Part shown: positions 9,009-17,100 of the stretch, in pieces
Layout: each line of letters opens with the position of its first letter
How positions within the stretch are numbered: position 1 is the first letter of the stretch
Origin: Petrachloros mirabilis ULC683
GTDB lineage: Bacteria > Cyanobacteriota > Cyanobacteriia > Thermosynechococcales > Thermosynechococcaceae
Direction: 5' to 3'
NCBI RefSeq assembly: GCF_009939295.1
Contig: NZ_WVIC01000008.1
Location: 1-64,000, forward strand
Length of the DNA: 64,000 nt
The notes under the pieces: model-generated
What the model was told of the DNA's origin: nothing
Databases searched by the model: none
Seen by the model: only the letters and a program-made list of their open reading frames with translations
Program-made: the position numbers and the translations under genes

Positions 9009-10334
9009 ATGAAAAAAGTATTTGTCCTCGATACGAATGTGCTCCTTCATGATCCCGGAGCCCTGCTGCAATTTGAGGACAATGATGTGATCTTGCCCAT
9101 CACCATTATTGAAGAGCTAGATCGCTTTAAGAAGCAGGCCGAAGAAACTGGCCGCAATGCTCGCCAGGTCTCTCGAAAGCTGGACGAACTGAGACAGAAA
9201 GGCTCCCTGATTGATGGCATTCCCCTTGCTCAAGGTGGGATGTTACGGGTGGCACTCTGCCATCGGGATACCCTCCAAACCCTACCCCCAGAGCTAGAGG
9301 GAGATCGAGGCGATAATGCCATTCTGGCTGTGGCATTGGAGCTGAAACGACAGTGTGACTGCCCCGTGGTTTTGGTGAGCAAGGACACCAATCTGCGCAT
9401 TAAAGCTGATGCGCTGGGATTGGTGGCTCAGGACTATGAAACCGATAAGGTGAACGTGGATGAGCTGTATACCGGCACGGCTGAGGTGCTAGTGGAAGCC
9501 GAGGCCATTGATCAGTTGTTCAAGCAGGGTGGAGTGCCGTTATCAGCAGAGTTTTTGCCGAACCAAGCCTTAACGCTCGTGGATATGGGGAATCTGAGCC
9601 ATACAGCGCTGGCCATTCTGGATGGAGCCAGTGGCAAGGCTGTCCCCCTCGGTAAACTACCCCACGGGGGGGTCTCGCGGATCTTGCCCCGCAATCGTGA
9701 GCAGAAGTTTGCCTTTGAATTGCTCCTGCGCGATTCCATTGCCCTGGTGACCTTAGTCGGCAAGGCTGGAACTGGGAAAACATTGGTTGCGATCGCAGCC
9801 GGACTTCAGAAGGTCGCTGAGGAGCATCTTTACACCCGACTGCTGATTGCCCGCCCCATCGTGCCCATGGGTCGCGACATTGGCTACCTGCCCGGAGACA
9901 TCACCGAAAAGATGAACCCCTGGATGCAACCCCTTTACGATAATTTTGATCTCATTTTCGGCACTCAAAATCCCATGGGTAAACCCAGTCATTGGCGACA
10001 TGGCCATGAAGAACTGATGGAACAGGGACTTCTGCAAATTGAGCCGCTGACCTATATTCGGGGTCGGACAATTCCCAAGCAATTTTTAATCGTCGATGAA
10101 GCCCAAAACCTCACACCCCACGAAGTGAAAACAATTTTGACTAGAGCCGGAGAAGGCACTAAAGTTGTGCTCACAGGCGACCCCGATCAAATTGATAATC
10201 CCTATGTGGATGCTGCCAGTAACGGCCTCACTTATGTCTTAGAGCGCTTTAAGCGAGAGCCTTTAGCTGGACATATTACGTTACATCAGGGGGAACGCTC
10301 CGGTCTAGCTGAACGCTCTGCTATTTTGCTATAA
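9009..10334 (+). CDS. PIN-PhoH fusion ATPase
   Basis: A 441-residue protein with an N-terminal PIN nuclease domain (VFVLDTNVLLHDP at residues 4-16; acidic GDRGDNAIL near residue 100) and a C-terminal PhoH ATPase domain. The Walker A GKAGTGKT is at about residues 251-258, the Walker B FLIVDEAQNLTPHE near 360, and the sensor segment VVLTGDPDQID follows. PIN-PhoH (PhoH2) proteins are regarded as RNA helicase/RNases. Start ATG 9009 is chosen because the PIN strand begins directly after it; the upstream extension to 8964 lacks support. The minus-strand ArsR gene lies 200 bases upstream. Confidence 0.93.
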   Translation: MKKVFVLDTNVLLHDPGALLQFEDNDVILPITIIEELDRFKKQAEETGRNARQVSRKLDELRQKGSLIDGIPLAQGGMLRVALCHRDTLQTLPPELEGDRGDNAILAVALELKRQCDCPVVLVSKDTNLRIKADALGLVAQDYETDKVNVDELYTGTAEVLVEAEAIDQLFKQGGVPLSAEFLPNQALTLVDMGNLSHTALAILDGASGKAVPLGKLPHGGVSRILPRNREQKFAFELLLRDSIALVTLVGKAGTGKTLVAIAAGLQKVAEEHLYTRLLIARPIVPMGRDIGYLPGDITEKMNPWMQPLYDNFDLIFGTQNPMGKPSHWRHGHEELMEQGLLQIEPLTYIRGRTIPKQFLIVDEAQNLTPHEVKTILTRAGEGTKVVLTGDPDQIDNPYVDAASNGLTYVLERFKREPLAGHITLHQGERSGLAERSAILL

Positions 10335-10356
10335 AATCTCCAAAAAAATCACTCTA

Positions 10357-10390
10357 AAGAGAGAGCTTGACCTTTGCAAAGCTCTCTCTT
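10357..10390 (+). terminator. Strong hairpin after the PhoH gene
   Basis: AAGAGAGAGCTT and AAGCTCTCTCTT form a perfect 12-bp stem with a 10-base loop, starting 22 bases after the PhoH stop codon. There is no clear T run, so it may terminate weakly or stabilise the mRNA end. Confidence 0.6.
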
Positions 10391-10451
10391 GATCAAGATT
10401 TATCCAATCGTTGCCAGCTTTATGCTTGGGACACCGAGTTAGGATTAATAG

Positions 10452-10610
10452 ATGGGAATTCAAACCATTATTGTGATCATTTTGGTTCTCTTTTTGCTGG
10501 GGTCGCTACCAGCTTTTCCTTACAGCCGTGGCTGGGGGTATGGCCCTTCGGGTTTCCTAGGAACGCTATTAGTTGTCCTGGTCATCCTGTTTTTGCTGGG
10601 CATTCTGTGA
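10452..10610 (+). CDS. DUF3309-like small membrane protein, 52 aa
   Basis: Reading from ATG 10452 gives 52 residues: a hydrophobic helix (IIVIILVLFLLGSLP), the conserved centre AFPYSRGWGYGPSG, and a second helix (LLVVLVILFLLGIL). This two-helix hairpin around PYSRGWGYGPSG is the DUF3309 pattern known from small bacterial proteins of unknown function. A longer overlapping frame on the same strand (10367-10627) is a shadow. It is located between the PhoH gene and the thioredoxin-like gene. Confidence 0.85.
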   Translation: MGIQTIIVIILVLFLLGSLPAFPYSRGWGYGPSGFLGTLLVVLVILFLLGIL

Positions 10611-10836
10611 CATCCTTCCAACGCTGATGCTACTCATACAGCGCGGGCTTCCCACCTCACGGATAGAATTCTTTCTACCCCAGCTTTTGGGAAGTTCCTG
10701 TTTCTTCGGGTGCCAGCTAGATAGTTCGATTGCTCTTGCTATCCCCGCCGCATCCCCTCCACAGGCAGTTTTTTACGGAGAGGGTCTCTTTGTGCCAGAC
10801 TGCACTTGATATGGTTTGCACCTTTGGAGGACTGTG

Positions 10837-11442
10837 ATGGTTTTAACCCCATCTACGATGCTGGCTTTGGGCACTTCGGCTCCTGACTTTCGACTGCCCG
10901 ATGTAGTCTCCGGACAGGAGATTTCTCTGGCCACCTTTGCGGATCAGGCCGCACTACTGGTGATGTTTATTTGCCGACACTGCCCCTTTGTTAAGCATGT
11001 GCAAAATGAACTGGCGCAGTTGGGGCATGACTATCAAACCCAACCCCTGGGGATTGTCGCCATCAGCGCCAACGATGCCGAGAAGTATCCTGACGATGCA
11101 CCAGAGTCTCTCAAGGCCATGGCCATAGATCTGGGCTTTACCTTCCCACTGTGCTACGACGAGACTCAGGAGGTTGCCAAAGCCTATACAGCAGCTTGTA
11201 CGCCTGACTTCTTTGTGTTTGGGCGCGATGGTCAAAGACCGGCCTACGGCCATCGCACCTTAGTCTACCGTGGCCAATTGGATGACAGTCGCCCGAGCAA
11301 TGGCCTACCGGTAACTGGACAAGATTTGCGGGCTGCCCTGGATGCCGTCTTAGCGGGTCGCCCCGTGCCCCAGGAGCAAAACCCCAGCATTGGCTGCAAC
11401 ATCAAATGGAAACCCGGTGCCGAGCCACCATACTTTGGCTAG
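10837..11442 (+). CDS. Thioredoxin-like (AhpC/TSA-type) redox protein
   Basis: A 201-residue protein of the thioredoxin fold. Early residues (LALGTSAPDFRLPDV, EISLATFA) match the redoxin/peroxiredoxin start. The redox site is CRHCPFVKHVQNEL, a CxxC. Further on are IVAISANDAEKYPDD and the cis-Pro loop CTPDFFVF. This subfamily is common in cyanobacteria and annotated as thioredoxin family protein; its substrate is unknown. ATG 10837 follows GGAGG by 6 bases, which decides the start over the TTG at 10816. Confidence 0.9.
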   Translation: MVLTPSTMLALGTSAPDFRLPDVVSGQEISLATFADQAALLVMFICRHCPFVKHVQNELAQLGHDYQTQPLGIVAISANDAEKYPDDAPESLKAMAIDLGFTFPLCYDETQEVAKAYTAACTPDFFVFGRDGQRPAYGHRTLVYRGQLDDSRPSNGLPVTGQDLRAALDAVLAGRPVPQEQNPSIGCNIKWKPGAEPPYFG

Positions 11443-11463
11443 CAGTTGCTTGAATTCAGGTAC

Positions 11464-11469
11464 TATAAT
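11464..11469 (+). promoter_or_regulatory. Candidate -10 element for the HEAT-repeat gene
   Basis: A perfect TATAAT lies 43 bases before ATG 11512. No good -35 hexamer at standard spacing is seen, so this is only a likely core promoter. Confidence 0.4.
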
Positions 11470-11511
11470 GAGGGCAGTGTTACAATTCTTTACTGATTCT
11501 CTTGGGGCAGC

Positions 11512-12189
11512 ATGAATATCGATCAAATTAGAGGTTATCTGGACAGCAAAGATCCCCAGAGCCGCATGAAGGCGATCACTGAGCTGCGCCACTACGAGCC
11601 AGACATGGTGGTACCCCTGCTGCAAACCTGCCTGGACGATCCAGAGGTGATTGTGCGCTCATTTGTGGCCATGGGACTCGGCTATAAGCGGACTCCAGAA
11701 GGCTTTGAAGCCTTAGTAAAACTCGTGCATCGGGATGCTGACTACAATGTGCGGGCTGAAGCTGCTAATGCTTTGGGGCGCTACGGTCGAGAGGCGATTC
11801 CCCATCTGCTGCGTGCCTTTTATGAAAATGATCATTGGCTGGTGCGCATGAGCATTTTTCCGGCTCTAGCAGATCTTGACTGTCCAGAGCAGCTCTTGGA
11901 TCTGTGCATTAGTTCCCTTGAGGGAGCTGATCAAGCCGTCAAAGAAGCTGCGATCGCTCAACTCTGCCTTTTTGCTGACACCCCTTACCAGACCAGAGCC
12001 TTGCAACACTTACTCCCCTTGGTGAGCGCTTCTGAATGGTCAACCCGGCGACAGGTAGCGCTAGCACTATGCCAGTTCCAAGAGCCGCAAGCTGAAGCCG
12101 CATTGACTCAACTCCGCAAGGATCCTGATCATCGAGTTGTAGCTGCAGTGATGGAGCGACTCTTATCTGCTCAGGTGGGCGGCGAATAG
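11512..12189 (+). CDS. HEAT-repeat (PBS-lyase-like repeat) protein
   Basis: A 225-residue all-helical repeat protein. Successive 30-residue units are visible: SRMKAITELRHYEPDMVVPLL, VIVRSFVAMGLGYK, YNVRAEAANALGRYG, WLVRMSIFPALADL, QAVKEAAIAQLCLF, WSTRRQVALALCQF, HRVVAAVMERLL. In cyanobacteria these repeats occur in bilin lyases (CpcE/F type), NblB and scaffold proteins. No phycobiliprotein gene is adjacent, so the partner cannot be assigned. Its stop codon lies inside the hairpin at 12188-12221. Confidence 0.88.
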   Translation: MNIDQIRGYLDSKDPQSRMKAITELRHYEPDMVVPLLQTCLDDPEVIVRSFVAMGLGYKRTPEGFEALVKLVHRDADYNVRAEAANALGRYGREAIPHLLRAFYENDHWLVRMSIFPALADLDCPEQLLDLCISSLEGADQAVKEAAIAQLCLFADTPYQTRALQHLLPLVSASEWSTRRQVALALCQFQEPQAEAALTQLRKDPDHRVVAAVMERLLSAQVGGE

Positions 12190-12221
12190 AACCCATAAGC
12201 GCTTCAGTGCTTATGGGTTCT
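12188..12221 (+). terminator. 13-bp hairpin joining the HEAT gene stop and the next gene start
   Basis: AGAACCCATAAGC and GCTTATGGGTTCT form a perfect 13-bp stem with an 8-base loop. The left arm overlaps the HEAT gene stop (TAG 12187-12189). The right arm contains ATG 12213, the likely start of the next gene, and GTG 12207 is in the loop. There is no T run. It could terminate, or hide the downstream start. Confidence 0.55.
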
Positions 12222-13163
12222 GTCCCTAAATTCCCGTTGTTGCCAACCCACTGGATTGACTATCCTTCCCCGGCCACCGCATTGATCCATCACCTGGGGC
12301 AAGCCATAGCTCAGCAGCAGATCCATCGCCCTGCGGCACCCTGGAGTGTTCCCATTTACATGACCGATTTAGGTGAATGGCGCTCATCTCTGGTTTTGGA
12401 GCGCTCGGGGCTTGGACAAGGATTAAGTTGGGGGCGGCAACTCCTGAGTGACCTCGGATCGTTTTCTTGCTCTCAAGTCAATTCAACCGCCCAAGGGGCA
12501 GGGGGTTGGACTTTTTGGCTCCAATCTCCTGGGTGGCTCCATGCCAGACTGCCGCCTTGGGCCTTGGCGCTTTGCCTTCAGGGGTTGATGCGAACCCCCC
12601 CACAACTGCGGCCAGCACCAGCGCAAAACCGCCCATGCCTTGAATCAAGCCATTCCAACCGCACTGAAATCGAAGCGGCTGTTTTAGATGGGCTGCAATA
12701 TGCCCATGCCCGATGTTGTCACCTGCTGCACCTAGGCGCTGAAACGGGTCTTATTGCCTTGGCGTTCCAGGACGGGTATCCGCTGCTGCTAGATCCGCTG
12801 GCTCAACTGCCCTGGTTGGATGCCAATCAACAGCTCTGGTGCTCCCATCCAGCCGAGGTCGCTTTGCTGCGATCGCTCCTCCAATTTCCAGCTAGTCTCC
12901 AGCGCCAGAACCGCTACTATCTGCCAATTTCATCCACCCAAATCGCACTGTGCAGCCCCCCTGCCCAGTATTTAGGCCAATACCTGGGCAATTTGGTAGA
13001 GCAATTTGCCCAGTTTCACCGCCTCTGCAATATTTTTGGGGAGGTCAAGCACCAACACCCTAATCAGGCGACCGCACGATTAGGACTCTTGCTGATTTTG
13101 CAACCGGTGCTGGCATTTGTGCTGCGATCGCTGTTGGCCGCTGAAGCGCCCACCGAGGCGTAG
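12213..13163 (+). CDS. Stand-alone DALR anticodon-binding-like protein
   Basis: A 316-residue protein without the aminoacyl-tRNA synthetase catalytic motifs. The last 70 residues (PAQYLGQYLGNLVEQF, AQFHRLCNIFGEV, then ATARLGLLLILQPVLAFVL) follow the helical pattern of the arginyl-tRNA synthetase DALR domain, in which a YLxxLAxxFxxFY helix is followed by an R-L-xL helix. The first 240 residues are poorly conserved in appearance and rich in Gln, Trp and Leu. Similar free-standing DALR proteins are annotated in cyanobacteria; their role is unknown. Start is ATG 12213 (GTG 12207 possible), both inside a hairpin. Confidence 0.65.
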   Translation: MGSVPKFPLLPTHWIDYPSPATALIHHLGQAIAQQQIHRPAAPWSVPIYMTDLGEWRSSLVLERSGLGQGLSWGRQLLSDLGSFSCSQVNSTAQGAGGWTFWLQSPGWLHARLPPWALALCLQGLMRTPPQLRPAPAQNRPCLESSHSNRTEIEAAVLDGLQYAHARCCHLLHLGAETGLIALAFQDGYPLLLDPLAQLPWLDANQQLWCSHPAEVALLRSLLQFPASLQRQNRYYLPISSTQIALCSPPAQYLGQYLGNLVEQFAQFHRLCNIFGEVKHQHPNQATARLGLLLILQPVLAFVLRSLLAAEAPTEA

Positions 13164-13278
13164 AATCATGAACTCCACCGCACTATTATGTGCCTGAAAT
13201 GTTGCAAATTGGTTATAAAACTGGCAATCGTCTCGCAGTTAGTGTATTGTGCTATTTGTGTGAGGAGCGAACCAGTAT

Positions 13279-13317
13279 AGAGCACCGAGACGAAACACGG
13301 CCAGTCGTCGGTGCTCT
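13279..13317 (-). ncRNA. Possible small RNA hairpin with Yfr1-like motif (speculative)
   Basis: AGAGCACCGA and TCGGTGCTCT form a perfect 10-bp stem. Read on the minus strand, this stem is followed by GCTCCTCACAC (13250-13260 region), one base different from the ACUCCUCACAC core of the cyanobacterial Yfr1 RNA. A weaker hairpin ending in TTTTAT comes next. One such 11-mer with a single mismatch is expected by chance in a window this size, so the call is weak; the hairpin itself is certain. Confidence 0.25.
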
Positions 13318-13327
13318 TTCTGATGTT

Positions 13328-13422
13328 TATATACTGATTCTCACCTGAACGAGGTGGGGGGGTGGAACCCCCACGCAGGGGATCCTGCACCCATATACTC
13401 CATTGATCTGTAAACCGCATAG
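13328..13422. repeat. Family C repeat, degenerate copy
   Basis: The segment matches the element at 36106-36213: TTCTCACCTGA at the left, GGGTGGAACCCCCACGCAGG in the middle, CTCCATTGATCTGTAAACCG at the right. The terminal repeats are decayed here (TATACTGATT versus AACCGCATAG). Confidence 0.7.
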
Positions 13423-13718
13423 TCTCCATGGCATGGCGCTGCAACGATGGTTTTCCCATGCTTCTGTATCCGTGTGTAAATTTTATCTTCAAAACGATTA
13501 AGCTTTCCTGAATGTTGTGCAGACTAAAGGTTAGGTTAAGGTATTGATTCTAGGCATCACCTGCGCTTGCGGTAGCCCTAGTTGGGGAAGGTAATCCAAG
13601 GTCTAGGGCTGGTTAGCTCACAAAACTCATTGCCCTCATTCCCTAGCCTCTTCTCCCCTCGCGGAAGAAGGGCAACAAGATTGCATATAGCTCCGGCTCC
13701 CCTCTTCCGCTCTGGGCA

Positions 13719-13892
13719 ACCGTGTACACACAAGTCTTGAAAAGATTCAAAATCTTTGCGCTCGCCCCCCTAGCCCCCCAAGTTTGGGGGGAATATAGTC
13801 CCAATTTTTGTTGATCTCCCCCCAAACTTGGGGGGTCGGGGGGGGCTAATGCAGGGTGAAATGGGTTTACCTAGAGATGTGTGTACACCGTA
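13719..13892. mobile_element. Inverted-repeat element (family A), copy 2
   Basis: Same element as 6311-6508 in opposite orientation: ACCGTGTACACACA at the left, TGTGTGTACACCGT at the right, with the shared interior (AAGATTTTGAATCTTT-like, CCCCCC/GGGGGG hairpins, GTTGATCTCCCC). It lacks the 25-base nested repeat of copy 1. It lies about 220 bases upstream of the LOV-GGDEF-EAL start and could affect its transcription. Confidence 0.75.
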
Positions 13893-14110
13893 GCCCACTC
13901 TGGAAGAGGGGTTGGGGTGCGGGTCTTGATTGGTTGGTCAATCAGGGTCTAGAGTCGCCCTTAGCCTTGTCACCACCTGATGAGAGGTTCATAGTCTTGA
14001 GTCGTCATCGCAACGTACAGAAAAGACTTGTTCAAAGACTAAAAAGAGATTTGCCTTGGCCCCAGTGTGCGGTCTCCTGTCGGCACGTTCAGGTTCCTGT
14101 TCAAGGTGCT

Positions 14111-17100
14111 ATGACTGTGCGGCGACAGATGGAGACAGACTTGCAGGTCACACTCTCGACCCTGCTTGCGGTGACCCCTCTACCTACGGCGGTCATTGCT
14201 TGTCAAGGTCATAAAATCTTGCTGCAAAATCCGGGAGTCGCGCGATTTTTGGGCTGCCCTGAAGAGGCTCCCCCTCAAGTGCTGGACAGCGAATGGTTCA
14301 GCGATCCGCATCAAGCCTTGACCTTCTTTGCTCAACTGCAAACAAACCAGCGGGCTGAAAATCAGCGAATCCAGTTTTGCCAGCTCAACGGCAATGCTGT
14401 AGAGGCACTGGTGTCGGCTCAGAAATTCATCTACCAAGCCGTTCCAGCAGTGTTGATGGTCTGGACAGATATACCCCAGCAGCGCCAAACCCCACAACTG
14501 CAAGCCCTATTGGAAACTGCGGTTCATCATTCAGGGGATGCAATTGAAATTACCGATGCAGACGTTAATATTCAGTATGTCAATCCTGCCTTTGAGGCAA
14601 TCACTGGGTACTCAGCATCCGAGGCTGTAGGTCAGACCCCTGCTTCCCTGTTACGGAATCATGAGCAAGATGAGAATTTCCATCTCCAACTTTGGAAAAC
14701 ATTATCCTCTGGCCAAGTATGGCAGGGACACCTAACCAGTCGGCATAAAGACGGAACCCCTCTTCACCAAGAGGTTACGTTTGCACCCATCTTGAATGAA
14801 GCGGGTGTGATCTCAAATTTTGTAGCTGTACGGCGAGACATCACTCAAAGCCAGCAAATTGCATCGGACGGGTTTAAATTTGTGGCTTTGGTCGAAAACA
14901 GTAACGACTTTATCGCCATGTCTAAGCCTACGGGCGAGATTTTATATGTCAACCCAGCCGGGTGTCAGATGGTTGGCCTTGAAAATCAATCAGAAGCCCT
15001 GCGCAAAACTATCATCGACTACCTACCCGAGACAGAGGTTGCCGCTTTTTGCCAAAACGTTTTGCCCAAGCTGCAACAAGAAGGTCGCTCAGAGGGAGAA
15101 GGAAAACTCCGCAATTTTCAGACTGGATTGTGTATTGATGTGCATCGCAGTTGTTTTATCGTCCGCCACCCTGAGACGCACGAGATTCTGTGTCTGGCAA
15201 CGATCCAACGGGATATCACTGCCCAAAAGCAAGCTGAGCGGGCGCTTCGAGACAGCGAAGCGCGCTATCGAGTTCGCGCCAATCAACAAGCTGCTGTTGC
15301 CACCTTAGGACAAAAAGCGTTAGCCGGCATAGATTTGCCCACGCTCATGCAGGCTGCAACGCAACAGGTTTCTGAGGTTTTGGGGGTAAAGTTGTGTGGC
15401 ATCTTTGAACTCATGCCCAATGGATATGCCTTGCAACTCACTGCAGGGGTTGGCTGGCGTCATGGCTTGGTGGGAGTGGCATGTGTCGGATCGCAGCCCC
15501 AGTCCCAAATAGGCTATGCCCTGGCTACACAACAGCCGGTTATCATTGAAGACTTCCGCGTAGACAAGCGCTTTGGTGGTCCACCTCTGCTGCATAATCA
15601 CTGCATTGTGAGTGGCATTAGTGTGGTTATTCCGGGCCAAGCAAACTCCTACGGCGTCTTAGGTGCCTATTGCCAGCACCAACAGCAGTTTAATCAAGAC
15701 GATATTCACTTCCTCCAGGCCATGGCCAATGTGCTAGCCGCCGCCATCAACCGTCATCAATCTGAGGCTCAACTACGGCTGATGGAGCGGGTCATTGCCG
15801 CTAGCAGTCATGGCATTTTGATCACGGATGCCAATCAGCCCGATAATCCGATTACCTATGTGAATCCTGCTTTTGAGGCGATGACGGGCTACACCCAGCA
15901 GGAGATTGTTGGTCACAACTGTAGATTCTTGCAAGGTCAAGATACCCAACAACCTGCCCTGGATGTGGTCAGACAAGCATTGCAACGCCAGGAAGACTGC
16001 CGAGTGGTTCTCCGGAACTATCGCAAAGATGGCTCCCTCTTTTGGAATGAATTGCACATTGCCCCTGTATTTGATGCCGAAGGATACCTAACCCACTTTG
16101 TGGGGATTCAAAATGACATCAGCCAGCGCAAACAAGCTGAAGAAGCTCTTCGCAAGAGTGAGGAGCAATTTCGAGTGCTGTTTGAGCAGGCTCCAATTGG
16201 GATGGCACTAAGCACGCCAGATGGCCATTTTCTAGAAGTGAATCCAGCCCTATGTAGTGCCTTTGGCTATTCTGCCGCAGAATTGATGCAGCGAACCTTT
16301 GCTGATCTTGCGGATCCGGACGCCCCAAACCCAGATGGGATGTTGATGACTCAGTTATTGACGAACGAGTTATCCCATTTTCAAGTTGAAAAGCGTTATC
16401 TTTCTAAGACTGGCCAAGGAGTAGACACGTTACTTCAGGTCACTTTGGTGCGCGATGAGAGGGGGTTGCCTCTTCATGTCCTGAGTCAGGTCGTTGACAT
16501 TAGCGATCGCAAGCGCTTGGAAGAGCAGTTGACCCATGACGCTTTCCACGATTCCCTGACAGGACTCCCCAATCGTTTGATGTTTTTAGATCGGCTCCAA
16601 CAGGCCATTGCCCGAGTTCAACAGCATCCTCAGCGTCAATTTGCCATTTTATTTTTAGATATTGATCGCTTCAAAGTGATTAACGATAGCCTGGGACATG
16701 TGACAGGTGATCAGCTTTTAGTTGAAGTGGCTGGCCGACTGCAAGCCTGCCTTCGGCCTCAAGATCTAGTGGCTCGCCTGGGTGGGGATGAATTTACAAT
16801 TCTCCTTGAACGGGTGCAAGATCTCAAAGACGCCACCACCGTTGCCGACCGCATTCAGCAAGCCTTGCGAGCCCCGTTTTACCTGGATCATCATGAGATT
16901 TTTACCACCGCTAGTATTGGCATTGCCCTCAATACTGATGTAATGGCTCAACCGGCGGAGCTGCTGAGAAATGCCGACACCGCTCTCTACCAGGCCAAAG
17001 AAAATGGCCGAGCCTGCTATGCATTCTTCAGCACAGAGATGCACAACAAAGCGGTGGAGCAGTTGCTCATTGAGACAAATCTGCGCTGGGCTGTGGAACG

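Larger units (their letters stand above)
13164..14110. other. Repeat-rich gap of about 950 bases
   Basis: No gene is supported here. It contains a hairpin at 13279-13317, a degenerate family C repeat (13328-13422), about 300 bases of unassigned sequence and family A copy 2 (13719-13892). The minus-strand frame 13166-13492 crosses the repeat and has no family resemblance, and the plus-strand frame opening at 13856 runs through the family A copy. Confidence 0.7.

Noticed and set aside
10367-10627. 86-residue frame in the PhoH-thioredoxin gap
   Set aside because: The other frame encodes a clear DUF3309 protein in the same place.
13166-13492. Minus-strand 108-residue open frame
   Set aside because: It crosses a family C repeat and the hairpin at 13279-13317 and shows no domain-like pattern.
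13856-14110. N-terminal extension of the LOV-GGDEF-EAL protein
   Set aside because: The first codons lie in the family A repeat and the remainder has no domain pattern, whereas ATG 14111 has a ribosome binding site.
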